Counted from the stretch's first letter, positions 1-9,807 are shown. The stretch is 64,000 bases of DNA from Roseiarcus sp963780825 (GCA_963780825.1 CAWADL010000009.1:43236-107235), one strand, 5' to 3'. The notes: generated by a model not told the origin, from the sequence alone. Program-made: numbers and translations.

Positions 1-684
1 CGGCCGATGGCGGTCGGCGGCGGGCTGCTGCTCGGGCTACTCAACGGCCTCGTCGTCGTGCGCTACCGCATCCTGCCGCTGATCGGCACGCTGGCGGACC
101 TATTTCATCTATGCCGGCACCGCGATGGCGTTGACCAACGGCGCCTCGATTTCCGGCGCGCCGAGTTGGTTGACGCCCTTCGGCCGCGGCGCCTTTGCCG
201 GCATACCCGCTGCATTTTCTCTGTCTCGTGCTGCCGCTGTTCGCTCGTCACCGCCGCGATGCTGACCTTCACCTCCTGGGGCCGCTGGATTTATGCGCTC
301 GGCTTCAACGAACGTTCGGCGCGGCTCGTCGGCATTCCCGTCGATCGCGTTCGCCTGCTCGTCTACACGCTGCTCGGGCGGTCTCGCGGCCTGGCGGCGC
401 TCGTCTCGATCGCCTGGTTCGGCAGCGCGCGGCCGAACATCGGCGTCAATCTCGAACTGGAGTCGCTCGCCGCGGCGCTGCTCGGCGGCGTCGCGATTTC
501 TGGCGGCGTCGGCGGCGTGCTCGGCGTGCTGCTCGCGGTCGTGATGATCGTAACGCTGAAGACCGGCCTGCAGTTCATCAATACGCCGACCATCTACCAG
601 GTCGGCATCGTCGGCCTGCTGCTGATCCTCAGCCTGTTGTTCGACCTTCTACCCCGTATTGGAGACCGCGATGACCAACCTTGA
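1..684 (+). CDS. Sugar-type ABC transporter permease, 5' truncated and frameshifted
   Basis: This is the C-terminal part of a ribose/fructose-type (BPD_transp_2, RbsC-like) inner-membrane permease whose start lies before the window. The reading frame begins with a Gly/Leu-rich helix followed by GLLNGLVVVRYRILPLIGTL, typical of the family. It is lost near base 95 and is recovered after about base 250, where GRWIYALGFNERSARLVGIP and LLGGVAISGGVGGVLG match the conserved late cytoplasmic loop and helices. The stop overlaps the start of the M20 peptidase gene, so the two are probably one operon. The substrate cannot be read from the permease. Confidence 0.75.
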   Translation, partial: RPMAVGGGLLLGLLNGLVVVRYRILPLIGTLADLFHLCRHRDGVDQRRLDFRRAELVDALRPRRLCRHTRCIFSVSCCRCSLVTAAMLTFTSWGRWIYALGFNERSARLVGIPVDRVRLLVYTLLGRSRGLAALVSIAWFGSARPNIGVNLELESLAAALLGGVAISGGVGGVLGVLLAVVMIVTLKTGLQFINTPTIYQVGIVGLLLILSLLFDLLPRIGDRDDQP

Positions 685-1989
685 ACCTCGCATCATCGCC
701 GCCGTCGAGGCGGCGGCGGACCGTATCGCCGGCACGCTGAAGGATCTGATAGGTTTCCCCTCGATCGTGATGGCGGATCCGACAAAGGCTGGGCCGGGCG
801 AGCGGCTGTGTCAGGAATATCTGAAAGGCCGGCTCGAGAAGATCGGCTTCGCCACCGATCTCTGGGACCCGGACGGCCCGGCGCTCTATGAGAAATACAA
901 AGGCCGCCCCGCGCGCGCACAAGGGGCGCACCTTCGAGGGCCGGCCGAATCTCGGCGGCACGCTGAAAGGGCAGGGCGGCGGCCGCTCGGTGTTTCTCAC
1001 CGGCCATATCGACGTCGTGCCGCCGGGCCCCGCCGAGCATTGGCGCACCGATCCCTTCGCCGCCGGAAATCATCGACGGCTTCGTACAGGGGCGCGGCGC
1101 GGTCGACATGAAAGGCGGCGTCGCCTGCATGTTGATGGCGATCGAGATCCTGAGGGAGCTCGAGGTCCCGCTGCGCGGCGACGTTGTCTGGGGCACCGTC
1201 GTCGACGAGGAAATCGGCGGCATGGGCGCGCTGGCGATGGCCGACCGCGGCTATCGCGCCGATGTCGGCATCATGACCGAGCCGACCGCCAACACGATCG
1301 CGCCGATCTGCCACGGCATTCTCTGGGCGCGGGTGATCCTCGACGGCATCGGCGGGCACGCCGAGCTGAAGCCGAACGCCTGGGACACCACCGGTCCGGT
1401 CGACGCGATCTGGTTGTGCCGGCAGATGCTCGACGGCTTCGACATCCTGAACCGGCGCTGGCGGTTTGATCCGCGCAAGAACCATCCGCTGATGGATCTG
1501 CCGTGCCAGATCATTCCGACGCAGATCAAGGCCGGCGAACATCCCGCCTCGATGGCGGGCCGCGCGGAGATCGTGATCGACGTGCAATATCTGCCGAGCG
1601 AGAAGGATGAAAATTTGCTCGGCGGCCATGTGAAGCGCGAGGTGGAGGAGCATATCGCCGCTGTTTGCAACGCTGATCCCTATCTGCGCCGGCATCCCGC
1701 CCGCGTGGAGTGGATCCTCGACGCCGATTGCGCGGAAGTGCCCAGCGACCATCCCTTTGTTGCCGCCATGCAGGAGGCCGTCGCAGCGGCCGGGCTTTCG
1801 CCCAAGCTTACCGGCACCGGCGCCCACACCGATATGGGCATTCCAACTGAACTCGGGAAAACGCCGACGTTGAATTTTGGTCCGGGTGACCCGACGCAGG
1901 CGCATCAACCCAACGAACGCGTGTCGATCGATGATCTGGTCGCCTGCACGCGCGGGATAGCGCTGACGATCGCGCGCTGGTGCGCCTAA
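671..1989 (+). CDS. M20-family metallopeptidase/deacylase (ArgE/DapE-like), frameshifted
   Basis: This zinc-dependent amidohydrolase family cleaves N-acyl or N-carbamoyl amino acids or small peptides in the cytoplasm. The expected metal and catalytic motifs are present: GHIDVVPPG (His-x-Asp) near base 1005, GAVDMKGG near 1100, VDEEIGG (general base Glu pair) near 1205 and a late His in AHQPNERV. The ATG at 671 lies inside the end of the permease gene. Two breaks are visible, near bases 900 and 1067; at the second an extra G interrupts FAAEIIDGFVQGRG. The corrected length of about 439 residues is normal. An ArgE-like acetylornithine role is not implied; the transporter context suggests deacylation of an imported compound. 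Confidence 0.8.
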
Positions 1990-1993
1990 GGAC

Positions 1994-2013
1994 GGTCGGC
2001 GTCCACGCCGACC
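1994..2013. repeat. Family B palindromic repeat (B1)
   Basis: A 20-bp near-perfect palindrome, GGTCGGCGTCCACGCCGACC, lies directly after the M20 gene stop. A degenerate second arm (ACGTCGGCCTGGAGGCG) follows at about 2028-2044. The same hairpin recurs at 35,846 and 47,913. It could act as a transcription terminator or as a REP-like extragenic element. Confidence 0.6.
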
Positions 2014-2046
2014 TCGGCGCCACAGCACGTCGGCCTGGAGGCGCAA

Positions 2047-2145
2047 TTGTAGCCGCGATCTCAAGATCGCGGAGGTCGTGAGATCGCGCCTTGCCTGGGA
2101 AGCGCCGATCACGGAGGGGTCGCGATCTGGAGATCGCGGCTACAA
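2047..2145. repeat. Family A nested palindromic repeat (A1)
   Basis: The outer arms are a perfect 15-bp inverted repeat, TTGTAGCCGCGATCT at 2047-2061 against its complement at 2131-2145. The left arm also begins a 20-bp hairpin of its own at 2053-2072, so the element can fold either as one long hairpin or as two small ones. An internal stretch at 2078-2115 is shared with copies A3 and A4. It sits between the convergent M20 and amidase genes. Confidence 0.75.
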
Positions 2146-2196
2146 ATGCGCTTCGATCTGATCGCCGAAGGCTCTAGCGGCCGTAATCTGCGAACA

Positions 2197-3402
2197 TCAG
2201 GGTCTCCCGAGACGCTCCGCGAGTTCGAGCAGCGCGCGATCGCCGCCGCGCCACCCGATCAACGAAAGACCAACAGGCAAACCGTCAAACTGCCCGAGCG
2301 GCAAGCTCACTTGCGGCAGGCCCGTCAGCCCCGCGATGCAGGTGAGATCGACGATCCGCTCGCCAGCGGCTGCGGTTTCCGCAAGCGTCAAGTCGCGCTT
2401 TGGCGGCAGGATGGGCGTGGTTGGTAGGCAGATGACCCGGCGGCCCGCCAACAGCGCGTCCATACGCGCGCGCACTTTCGGGCCGAAACGCCAGCGCTTC
2501 GCGGCGGGGTTCAGCGGGCAGCCGACGCGCGTTCGCGATGGCCGAGGCGACGTCATAGGACAGACGCGGATCGACCGCGTCAACCCAGCTCGCGAAGGTC
2601 TCCGCGAACTCGGGATGCTGGAGATGAACGTGATGCGCGTTCCACGTGCGCAAGCCTTCTTCGGCGCGACGACGATCGCGCGGGCGCGGCCGATGGCGCG
2701 CGTGACCCGTTCGACCGCGGGCTGCAGCGCCTCGCGCACGTCCGGGTCGGCGGCGGCGAAGGCGTCGTCGGCGATCAGCAGTTCTTCGATCTCGCCGGCC
2801 TCGCCCGGCGGCAACAGCACGTCGTCCGACGCGAGCGAAAGATCTCGGGATCCGCGGCAAAGAAGCCCGCGGTGTCGAACGATGGCGATTGCGTCATCAG
2901 GCCTTCGACCGATATGGCGCCATGCGTCGGCCGAATGCCGTACAGCCCGCAAAAGCTGGCGGGAACGCGCATCGAGCCGCCGCTGTCGGAGCCGAGCGCG
3001 AAATGCGCGAGCCCGCCCGCCACCGCCGCCGCCGAGCCGCTCGAAGAGCCGCCGGTGTAACGGTCCGGCGCGCGCGGGTTGATCGGCGCGCCGAAGTGGC
3101 GATTGCGTCCGAGCAGGCCAAGCGAGATTTCGTCCGTTACGGTCTTGCCGATCAACGACGCGCCTGCCGCCAGCAGTTGCTTGACAACACGACGGCCGAG
3201 CGCGTCGCGGGCGCGTGGCTGCGGCCCAATCCGGGTTGCCGCATCCGGTCACGTGGCCCGCGACGTCGAACAGATCCTTGGCGGCGAAGGTCAGGCCCGG
3301 CCAGCGGCCCGATGCGGCGCCGTCGATCTTCAGGCGAGGGCCGGGCAGGAAGGCGCCGAAATCGTCGCGCTTGGGATCGCCGTCCGGACGAAAGCCGCTC
3401 AT
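2197..3402 (-). CDS. Amidase-signature family hydrolase (AtzE/GatA-like), frameshifted
   Basis: This is a Ser-cisSer-Lys amidase. The catalytic Lys lies in LTFAAKDLFDVAG near base 3295, the amidase signature GGSSSGSAAAVAGG near 3050 carries the cis-Ser, and GSDSGGSMRVPAS supplies the nucleophile Ser. The C-terminal GLPQVSLPLGQFDGLPVGL is also typical. Frame changes occur near 3190, 2850 and 2520. The ATG at 3402 overlaps the stop of the upstream AtzH/HpxZ-like gene by 4 bp. In cyanurate and oxalurate pathways such amidases act on carboxybiuret- or oxalurate-like ureides, so a ureide or carbamoyl substrate is inferred here, but a generic amidase cannot be excluded. Confidence 0.8.
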   Translation of the reverse strand: MSGFRPDGDPKRDDFGAFLPGPRLKIDGAASGRWPGLTFAAKDLFDVAGHVTGCGNPDWAAATRPRRARPSCCQATAGGRRVVDRQDRNGRNLAWPARTQSPLRRADQPARAGPLHRRLFERLGGGGGGRARAFRARLRQRRLDARSRQLLRAVRHSADAWRHIGRRPDDAIAIVRHRGLLCRGSRDLSLASDDVLLPPGEAGEIEELLIADDAFAAADPDVREALQPAVERVTRAIGRARAIVVAPKKACARGTRITFISSIPSSRRPSRAGLTRSIRVCPMTSPRPSRTRVGCPLNPAAKRWRFGPKVRARMDALLAGRRVICLPTTPILPPKRDLTLAETAAAGERIVDLTCIAGLTGLPQVSLPLGQFDGLPVGLSLIGWRGGDRALLELAERLGRP

Positions 3403-3791
3403 CGGCAGGTCTCGGCTGGCTTTTTGATGACGCTGACATGCGCAGCGACCAGCCGCCAGCCCTCGGGCATACGCGCCCAGCTCTGCATCTGCCGGCCGAT
3501 CTTGCCTTCCGGCGTGTCGGTGAACAGAGTCGAGGCGGTCGCGAAATCGGCGCCGTAGGTCGTCACCACGGTGTCGGCGAGAACGCGCTCTGGGTTGATC
3601 TTGCGGCGAGCGTTGAAGGCGGCGATGGCGGCATGGCCATGCAGGATTTCCGCGACGCCGTAGCGGATAGTGCGCGCGTCGCCCCAGAACAACTCGTCCA
3701 GGGTCGTCACGTCGGCGACGAGCAGCGCCGCTTCGTAACGCCGATAGGCGCTCCAAACTTCGGCCAGCACGTCGGGTCGATTGATCTCCAC
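3399..3791 (-). CDS. AtzH/HpxZ-like NTF2-fold protein (DUF3225)
   Basis: The predicted 130-residue protein matches the small NTF2/SnoaL-like HpxZ/AtzH family, with VEINRPDVLAEVWSAYRRYE at the N-terminus, then LDELFWGDARTIRYG and ARMPEGWRLVAAHVSVI. Members accompany ureide-processing amidases in oxalurate (hpx) and cyanuric acid (atz) operons. I chose the GTG at 3791 because the upstream in-frame extension is Arg/Ser-rich and unlike the family, and because it gives the family's usual length. The stop overlaps the amidase start (ATGA), so the two are likely translationally coupled. A LacI-type operator lies just upstream. Confidence 0.75.
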   Translation of the reverse strand: MEINRPDVLAEVWSAYRRYEAALLVADVTTLDELFWGDARTIRYGVAEILHGHAAIAAFNARRKINPERVLADTVVTTYGADFATASTLFTDTPEGKIGRQMQSWARMPEGWRLVAAHVSVIKKPAETCR

Positions 3792-3815
3792 GCCCCGCTC
3801 CCTGATACCACTGCA

Positions 3816-3829
3816 GTAAAGCCTTTTAC
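3816..3829. promoter_or_regulatory. Putative LacI-family operator 1
   Basis: GTAAAGCCTTTTAC is a near-palindrome resembling the GTAAAGC-GCTTTAC half-sites of LacI-family regulators. It lies 25 bp upstream of the AtzH/HpxZ-like start and about 180 bp from the divergent LacI gene, with a second similar site at 3994. The assignment is inferred from sequence pattern and context. Confidence 0.4.
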
Positions 3830-3993
3830 ATCGGGATTTCCGTCCGAGGCAATCGCGTCCGACGCGCGAAGATCTAGCCGCTCGCGCCTCGAAAGCCATC
3901 ATTAGTAGTCTCCGGCGAGACAAAAGGCTCGCTGCTGCTCAAATTATTCGCTTGCAAGCGGAAGCCACGGCGATAGTGTCGCGCTGCGTTTTG

Positions 3994-4006
3994 GTAAAGC
4001 GGTTAC
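3994..4006. promoter_or_regulatory. Putative LacI-family operator 2
   Basis: GTAAAGCGGTTAC ends three bases before the ATG of the LacI regulator and is a near-copy of the 3816 site. Binding here would block the regulator's own ribosome binding region or promoter, suggesting autoregulation together with control of the divergent amidase operon. One base is missing relative to a 14-bp palindrome, possibly a sequencing loss. Confidence 0.4.
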
Positions 4007-4008
4007 AG

Positions 4009-5043
4009 ATGGCCAAACAGGCGGCGCGATTGTCTGATGTGGCGCGATCGGCGGGCGTGTCGATCGCCACCGTCTCGCGCTACCTCAACAACAGCCTGCA
4101 ACTGCCGAAGACCACCGTGTCGCGCATCCGCGGGGCCATCGACGCGCTCGGCTATCAGCCCAATCCGCATGCCCGCAGCCTCAGCCGCGGCAAGCTCCGA
4201 TACGCTGGGCCTCGTGGTGCCCGACATCACCAATCCCTATTTCGCGCGGCTCGCCGCGGCGGTGGAGCGGGAGGCGGCGCGGCAGGGTTATGGCCTGACG
4301 CTCTGCGCCTCGCTCAACACGCAGGAGCGCGAGCGCGAATATCTCGGGCGCCTGAGCCGCATGGCGGTCGACGGCGTCATCTTCGTCACCAACCACGCCG
4401 ACGACGGGGCGCTCGCCGAGCCGATCGCCGCCAGCAGCCGCCGCATCGTCATCCTCGACGAGGACGTGGCCGGCGTGCAGCGCTCGAAAGTGTTCAGCGA
4501 CAACGAGCAGGGCGGCTTTCTCGCCGGCCGGCATCTCTTCGACATGGGGCATCGCCGCATCGCCTTCTTCGGCGGCCCGGAGGCGATGCGCAGCACCCAG
4601 GCGCGTCTCGCCGGAGTGCGACGCGCCATCGCGGAAGCGCGGTGCCGGCGGAGGTCTGCGACGTCTATTGCGGCGAATATTCGCCCGAGCACGGCCGCGC
4701 CTGCGCCGAGCGCCTGATGGCGACCGAGAGCGCCGCGACGGCGCTGCTGGTCTCCAGCGATCAGATCATGATCGGCGCGCTGGAGATTTTCCGCCGCGCG
4801 GGGCTGCGCATTCCCGAGCGCCTTTCGGTCATCGGTTTCGACGACATCGCGCCGTTCATCCTGTTCGATCCGCCGCTGACCTCGATCCGTCAGCCGGTCG
4901 AGGCGATGGGGCGGCGCGCCGTCGATTTGCTCGTTCGCGGCTTGAGGGGCGAGGACGTCGACGACGTCGTCGAGCATCTGCCGGTTGAACTGGTCTTGCG
5001 GGAATCGGTCAGCCGACCACCGCAGGCCGAACCACCGACGTAG
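4009..5043 (+). CDS. LacI-family transcriptional regulator, frameshifted
   Basis: The N-terminal helix-turn-helix is clear: ARLSDVARSAGVSIATVSRY followed by the hinge region around GYQPNPHARSLSRGKL. The periplasmic-binding-protein-like effector domain follows with LGLVVPDITNPYFARL, DMGHRRIAFFGGPEAMRST and VIGFDDIAPFILFDPPLTSI. Breaks near 4195 and 4640 split it into three frames; the corrected product is about 344 residues, normal for the family. The start ATG at 4009 opens the HTH. The gene stands just upstream of an ABC sugar-type importer and divergent to the amidase operon, so it probably controls both in response to the imported compound. Confidence 0.88.
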   Translation: MAKQAARLSDVARSAGVSIATVSRYLNNSLQLPKTTVSRIRGAIDALGYQPNPHARSLSRGKLRYAGPRGARHHQSLFRAARRGGGAGGGAAGLWPDALRLAQHAGARARISRAPEPHGGRRRHLRHQPRRRRGARRADRRQQPPHRHPRRGRGRRAALESVQRQRAGRLSRRPASLRHGASPHRLLRRPGGDAQHPGASRRSATRHRGSAVPAEVCDVYCGEYSPEHGRACAERLMATESAATALLVSSDQIMIGALEIFRRAGLRIPERLSVIGFDDIAPFILFDPPLTSIRQPVEAMGRRAVDLLVRGLRGEDVDDVVEHLPVELVLRESVSRPPQAEPPT

Positions 5044-5070
5044 GACCGCCAAGCAGCAGGGAGAAATGAT

Positions 5071-6010
5071 ATGATACGAAACATGATCGCGCTCGACCGC
5101 CGCCACGCTCGCTGTCGCCGGCTTCGCTGCCGATGCCGCAGGCGAAAGGCAAGACCTTTGCGCTGATCCAGTACAACCAGCAGGTCTCGTTCTTCACCGA
5201 CATCACCCGCGGCGCGCAGAAGGCCGCTGACGCCGCCGGCGACAAGCTGCTGGTGTTCGACGCCAACAATTCGGCGCAGGCGCAGGACAACGCGTTCGAC
5301 ACCTACATCCAGCAGAAGGTCGACGGCATCGTGATCGTCGTCCGTCGATCCAGGACGGCATCATGCCGGCGGTGAAGGCGGCCTCGACCGCCGGCATCCC
5401 CGTCGTCGCCGTCGACGCCATCCTGCCCGAGGGCCCGCAGGCCTCGCAGATCTCGGTCGACAACTACGCCGCCGGCAAGCTGATCGGCGATTTCTACGTC
5501 GACTACGTCAAGAAGAACATGGGCGGCAAGGCGACGCTCGGCGTCGTCGGCGCGCTGAATTCCGCCTTGCAGAACACGCGGCAGAAGGGCTTCGACGATG
5601 TGGTCAAGCCGGCCGGCGGCGTCACGCAGGTCGGCGTCGTCGATGGCCGCAACATCCAGGACCAGGCGATGTCGGCGGCGGAGAACCTGCTCACCGGCAA
5701 TCCCGACATGCAGACGATCTACGCGACCGGCGAGCCGGCGCTGGTCGGCGCCATTGCGGCGGCGCAGAGCCAGGGCCGCACCGACAAGATCAAGATCTTC
5801 GGCTGGGACCTGAGCCCGCAGGCGGTCGGCGCCATCGACGCCGGCTATCTGGTCGGCGTCGTGCAGCAGGACCCCTATCAGGAAGGACAGAAGGCGGTCG
5901 AGGCGCTGGACACGCTGGCGAACGGCGGCAAGGTGGAGAAGGCGATCAAGGTGCCGGTGACGATCGTCACCAAGGCCAACGTCGACCAGTTCCGGGCCGC
6001 GTTCAAGTGA
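5071..6010 (+). CDS. Sugar-type ABC transporter periplasmic binding protein, frameshifted
   Basis: The product belongs to the ribose/fructose-binding group (Peripla_BP_4). A signal peptide is readable after correcting a break near 5093 (IRNMIALTAATLAVAGFAADAA), followed by FALIQYNQQVSFFTDITRGA, VDGIVIV and VGVVDGRNIQDQAMSAAENL. A second break lies near 5340, where DPSIQDGIMPAVKAA can be restored by one base. The C-terminal half to VTKANVDQFRAAFK is intact. A GGAGAA ribosome site at 5060-5065 precedes the start; the ATG at 5066 is an out-of-frame alternative. The stop overlaps the GTG of the ATPase gene (GTGA), consistent with a binding-protein/ATPase/permease operon. Confidence 0.85.
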
Positions 6011-6803
6011 GCGACAGACGCCCTGGCGCAGGTCGGCAGCAACCCGCCGACCCAGGGCGTCGGCCGGACGCCGCGCATGCGCGTGCGCGGCATTCGCAAG
6101 ACGTTTGGCTCCAACCAGGCGCTTGCGCGGCGTCGATCTCGATCTGTGGCCCGGCGAATGTCTGGGCCTCGTCGGCGACAACGCCGCGGGCAAATCGACC
6201 TTCACCAAGATCCTCGCCGGCACCTATATCGCCGACGAGGGCTCGATCGAGCTCGACGGCGAGCCGGTGCGCTTATTCCGGTCCCGCGGAGGCGCGCGCG
6301 CGCGGCGTCGAGATGGTCTACCAGGACCTTTCGCTGTGCGACACGATCGACGTCGCCGGCAATCTTTATCTCGGCCGCGAGTTGCGGCGCGGGCCGTTTC
6401 TCGACAAGGCCGCGATGCAGCGCGGCGCGCGCGAGATGCTGAAGCGGCTCGAAATCCGCATTCCCAATCGTCGCGGCCAAAGTCGCGCAACTGTCGGGCG
6501 GGCAGCGGCAGTCGATCGCCATCGCGCGCTCGGCTTCGTTTCGATCCGCGCGTGCTGATCCTCGACGAGCCGACCTCGGCGCTCGCGGTCGCCGAGGTGG
6601 AGGCGGTGCTCGCGCTGATCCGCCGGTTGAAGGCGGAGGGCGTCGCGGTGGTGCTGATCACCCATCGCCTGCAGGATCTGTTCCGCGTCTGCGACCGCAT
6701 CGCCGTGATGTACGAAGGCGTCAAGGTGGCGGAGCGGGCGATCCAGGAAACCAGCCTCGAGGACATCGTGCGCCTGATCGTCGGCGAAGGGCAGCACGCA
6801 TGA
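6007..6803 (+). CDS. Single-domain sugar ABC transporter ATPase (FrcA-like), frameshifted
   Basis: This is an ABC nucleotide-binding subunit. Walker A reads GDNAAGKST (near 6175), the Q-loop region is VEMVYQDLSL, the signature is QLSGGQRQSIAIARS, Walker B is VLILDEPTSAL and the H-loop is VLITHRL. Length (about 265 residues) shows only one ATPase domain, as in fructose-type FrcA, unlike the double-domain RbsA-type gene at 54,927. At least three one-base breaks occur: near 6124 an extra T disrupts NQALRGVDLDLWPGE, and others lie near 6275 and 6475. The GTG start and the ATGA stop overlap the flanking genes, so the three transporter genes are coupled. Confidence 0.85.
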
Positions 6804-7805
6804 GCGCTCTATACCGAGCGGCAGCAGGGCTCGAAGCTCAGCGACTATCTTCACCGCGAACGCGCATGTGCTGTCGATCGCCGCGTTTCTCATCGCCTGC
6901 TGCGCGCTGTTCACCGCGCTCAACGGCGTGTTCATCTCGACCGGCAATCTGCTCAATCTGCTGCGGCAGGCGGCGCCGACGCTGATCGTCTCGGTGGCGA
7001 TGACCTTCGTCATCACCACGGGCGGCATCGATCTCTCGGTCGGCTCGATCATCGCGCTTGTCAACGCCGTCCGCCGCGCTTGCTGCTGCGAGCCGGCTGG
7101 CAGTGGCCGCTCGTGTCGGTCGCTGATGCTGGCGCTCGGCGCGTCGATCGGCTTGTTCCAGGGCTTCTTCATCGCCTACCAGAAGATCCCCGCTTTCATC
7201 GTCACGCTGGCCGGGCTTTCCGCCATTCGCGGCGTCGCGCTGGTGCTGACGGGCGGCTTCTCGATCCTGATTCCGCCGAGCCTGTTCCTGACGATCGGCC
7301 GCGGCACGCTTGTACGGCATCCCCAATCCCGCGATCCTTGGCCTGGTTGTCGCGCTCGCTCGGCTACGTCGTGCTGAACACGACCGTCTACGGCCGGCGG
7401 GTCTGCGCGGTCGGGCGCCAACGCCGAAGCGGCGCGGCGCGTCGGCATGCCGGCGCAGCGGGTCGATCGCGTCGGTCTACGTGTGGAGCGGCGTCGCCTC
7501 GGCGCTGGCGGCGCTGGTGATCGCCGCGCGGCTCGGGTCGGGCTCCTCCAACGCGGCGGTCGGAACCGAACTCGACGTGATCGCCGCCGTCGTGCTGGGC
7601 GGCACCTCGCTCACCGGCGGGCGCGGCACGATCATCGGCACGGTGCTCGGCGCGCTGACCATCTCGGTGATCAGCAACGGTCTGATCCTCGCGCACATCG
7701 ACGCGTTCTACACGCAGATCGTGACCGGCGCGATCATCCTCATCGCCATCTGGCTCAACACGCGCCTGTTCGACCAGGTCGGCGGCGCGTTACGCCGGAC
7801 GCTGA
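6800..7805 (+). CDS. Sugar ABC transporter permease (RbsC/FrcC-like), frameshifted
   Basis: This hydrophobic permease is in the BPD_transp_2 family: SIAAFLIACCALFTALNGVF, then TFVITTGGIDLSVGSIIAL (the conserved GGIDLSVGS signature) and VVLGGTSLTGGRGTIIGTVL. It follows its ATPase with an ATGA overlap. Breaks are seen near 6815, 7065, 7310, 7410 and 7465. The last part runs in frame into the following phosphotriesterase gene with no stop; a TGA at 7803-7805 one frame over is the likely true end, because the next ATG lies at 7811. Together with the preceding two genes it makes a complete importer. Confidence 0.82.
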
Positions 7806-7810
7806 GGATC

Positions 7811-8880
7811 ATGAGCGAGCTCTCCGAAGCGCATGTCGGCTCAGGCAAGGTGATGACCGTGCGCGGCCCGATCGCTGCCGCCGATCTCGGCTTCACGCTG
7901 ATGCACGAGCACATCCTCAACGATTGCCGCTGCTGGTGGAACAAGCCGAAGGAGCCGGAGCGGGCCTATCTCGGCACCGGGCCGGTCTCGATCGAGATCG
8001 CTCGGCGAATTGCGCATGGACCCGTTCGTCAACCTGCACAATTGCACGCTCGACGACGAGGAGCTGGCGATCGCGGAGCTGAAGCCGGTGGCGGCGCTCG
8101 GCGGGCGGACGGTGGTTGATCCGACCTGCCGCGGCATCGGCCGCGATCCGCTGGCGGCTGCAGCGCATATCGCGCGCGACCGGCCTCAACATCGTCATGG
8201 GCGGCGGCTTTTATCTGGAGAGCTCGCATCCCGCCAGAGGTGGCGGAGATGAGCGCCGGCGACATCGCCGATCGGATCGTGCGCGAGGCGCTGCGATGGC
8301 GTCGACGAAACAGGCGTGCGCATCGGCCTGATTGGCGAGATCGGCGTCTCCGCGGACTTCACCGCCGCCGAGCGGAAAGTCGTTGCGCGGCGCGGCGGCG
8401 GCGCAGCGCCGCTGCGGTCTGCCGCTGATGGTCCATCTGCCCGGCTGGTTCCGGCTCGCGCACGAAGTGCTCGACATCGTGGAGGAGGAGGGCGCCGACA
8501 TCAGCCATACCGTGCTGTGCCACATGAACCCGTCCGGTGAGGATACCGACTATCAGTTCGCGCTGGCGCGGCGTGGGGCGCTGCTCGAATACGATATGAT
8601 CGGCATGGATTTCTGGTACGCCGACCAGGGCGTGCAATGTCCGTCGGACGACGAGAACGCGCGCGCCATCAAGCGGCTGATCGATGCCGGCTTTGCTGAC
8701 CGCGTGCTGATGTCGCAGGACGTGTTCCTGAAGATGATGCTGACCCGCTACGGCGGCTTCGGCTACGCCTATATGCAGAAGCATTTCTTCGCGCGCCTGA
8801 AGCGCCACGGCTTGAGCGACGAGGACATCGACGTTCTGATGATCGACAATCCGCGCCGCGTCTTCTCGGCGGCGGGGTGA
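7811..8880 (+). CDS. Phosphotriesterase-family metallohydrolase (Php-like), frameshifted
   Basis: A binuclear-metal TIM-barrel hydrolase. The N-terminal metal ligands are in LGFTLMHEHILND (His-x-His), the bridging acidic residue is in GLIGEIGVS (Glu rather than the carbamylated Lys of bacterial phosphotriesterase, as in E. coli Php), and the other ligands are in LPLMVHLPGW, HTVLCHMNPSGED and VLMSQDVFLK. The family includes lactonases and sugar-ester hydrolases, and the true substrate is often not a phosphotriester. Breaks lie near 8005, 8160, 8230, 8300 and 8385. The corrected length is about 356 residues. Its place directly after an ABC importer points to an early hydrolytic step on the imported compound. 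Confidence 0.82.
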
Positions 8881-8889
8881 GCGCGTGGT

Positions 8890-9789
8890 CTATCGCCGAG
8901 CGAAAATCGCTTCGATCTCCGCGCGGCTGGGAAAAGCGGAAGCGGCGCCGGGACGCTGCACGGTGAGCGCCGCGGCTGCCGTGGCGGCGGCAAGCGCGGC
9001 CGGCGGCGCGAGGCGAGATGATAGAGCGCGCCGACGAGAACGCCCAGCGAAGGTGTCGCCCGCGCCGGTCGTGTCGACGACAGGCGGGGTGAGGGCGGGC
9101 GTGTGGATGAGGTCCGTAGCGTCAGCAAACAGCGAGCCGTGCGCGCCGAGGGTCAGCGCGACAGCGCCGGCGCCGGCGCGGCGGAGCGCCTCGACGACGG
9201 CCTCAGGCGCGCCCGCGCCTCCGAGGCGCTCGGCCTCGCCCTGGTTGACGATCAGCAAGTCGACCAGCGGCAGCAGCGCCGCGAAACCCGGTTGGATCGG
9301 CGAGGGGTTGAACGACCGTGCGCGCACCCACCGCTCGCGCCGACGCCAGGGCCGCCTCGTGTCGCGGCGAGCGAGAGATTGCCCTGCATCATCAGAAGAT
9401 CGCCGGCGCGAGAGCGCGCTGGCGCACGCGCGCGCGAATGCAGGCGTCAGCGCGGCGGCGGCGGCGACCGTCGAAGCGATGGCGTTCTCGCCGGTCGGCG
9501 CTCACGAAGATCAATCGATCGGTCGCTAGCTGCATCGACCCGCACAGAGCCGGTTGTCCAAGCCTTCCGAGGCGAGACGCTGCGCGATCCAATCGCCTTC
9601 GGCATCGCCGCCGATAGCGGCGACGAAGCGGACCGATGCGCCGGTCCGGCTCAACACAAACGCCTGATTGGCGCCTTTGCCGCCGAGGTCGCGGCGCGGC
9701 GAGCCGACAACGATGGTCTGACCCGGCGTCGGCCAAGCTTCGGTCGCCATGGACTCGTCGATCGTTGCATTGCCTAAAACAAGAAACAT
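8890..9789 (-). CDS. PfkB/ribokinase-family carbohydrate kinase, frameshifted
   Basis: ATP-dependent sugar or nucleoside kinase family. The N-terminus MFLVLGNATIDES and the signature GGKGANQAFVLSRTGASV match the first PfkB motif; the C-terminal motif DTTGAGDTFAG carries the anion hole and catalytic Asp. The middle part is broken near 9330-9540. The start ATG at 9789 is only 18 bp from the divergent BtpA-like gene, so a shared regulatory region would have to overlap coding sequence. Beside BtpA-like, TenA and hydantoinase genes, it may phosphorylate a sugar released from a glycoside or nucleoside. Ribokinase itself is not demonstrated. Confidence 0.83.
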
Positions 9790-9807
9790 CAAAAATCCAG
9801 GAGGAGC

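Noticed and set aside
2047..2145. tRNA or structured RNA gene at the family A palindrome
   Set aside because: The fold is a simple nested palindrome with no cloverleaf features or T-loop sequence, and it recurs as an intergenic repeat.
2336..3905. Plus-strand reading frames opposite the amidase and AtzH-like genes
   Set aside because: They are Arg/Ala-rich shadows of the high-GC minus-strand genes, while catalytic amidase motifs lie on the minus strand.
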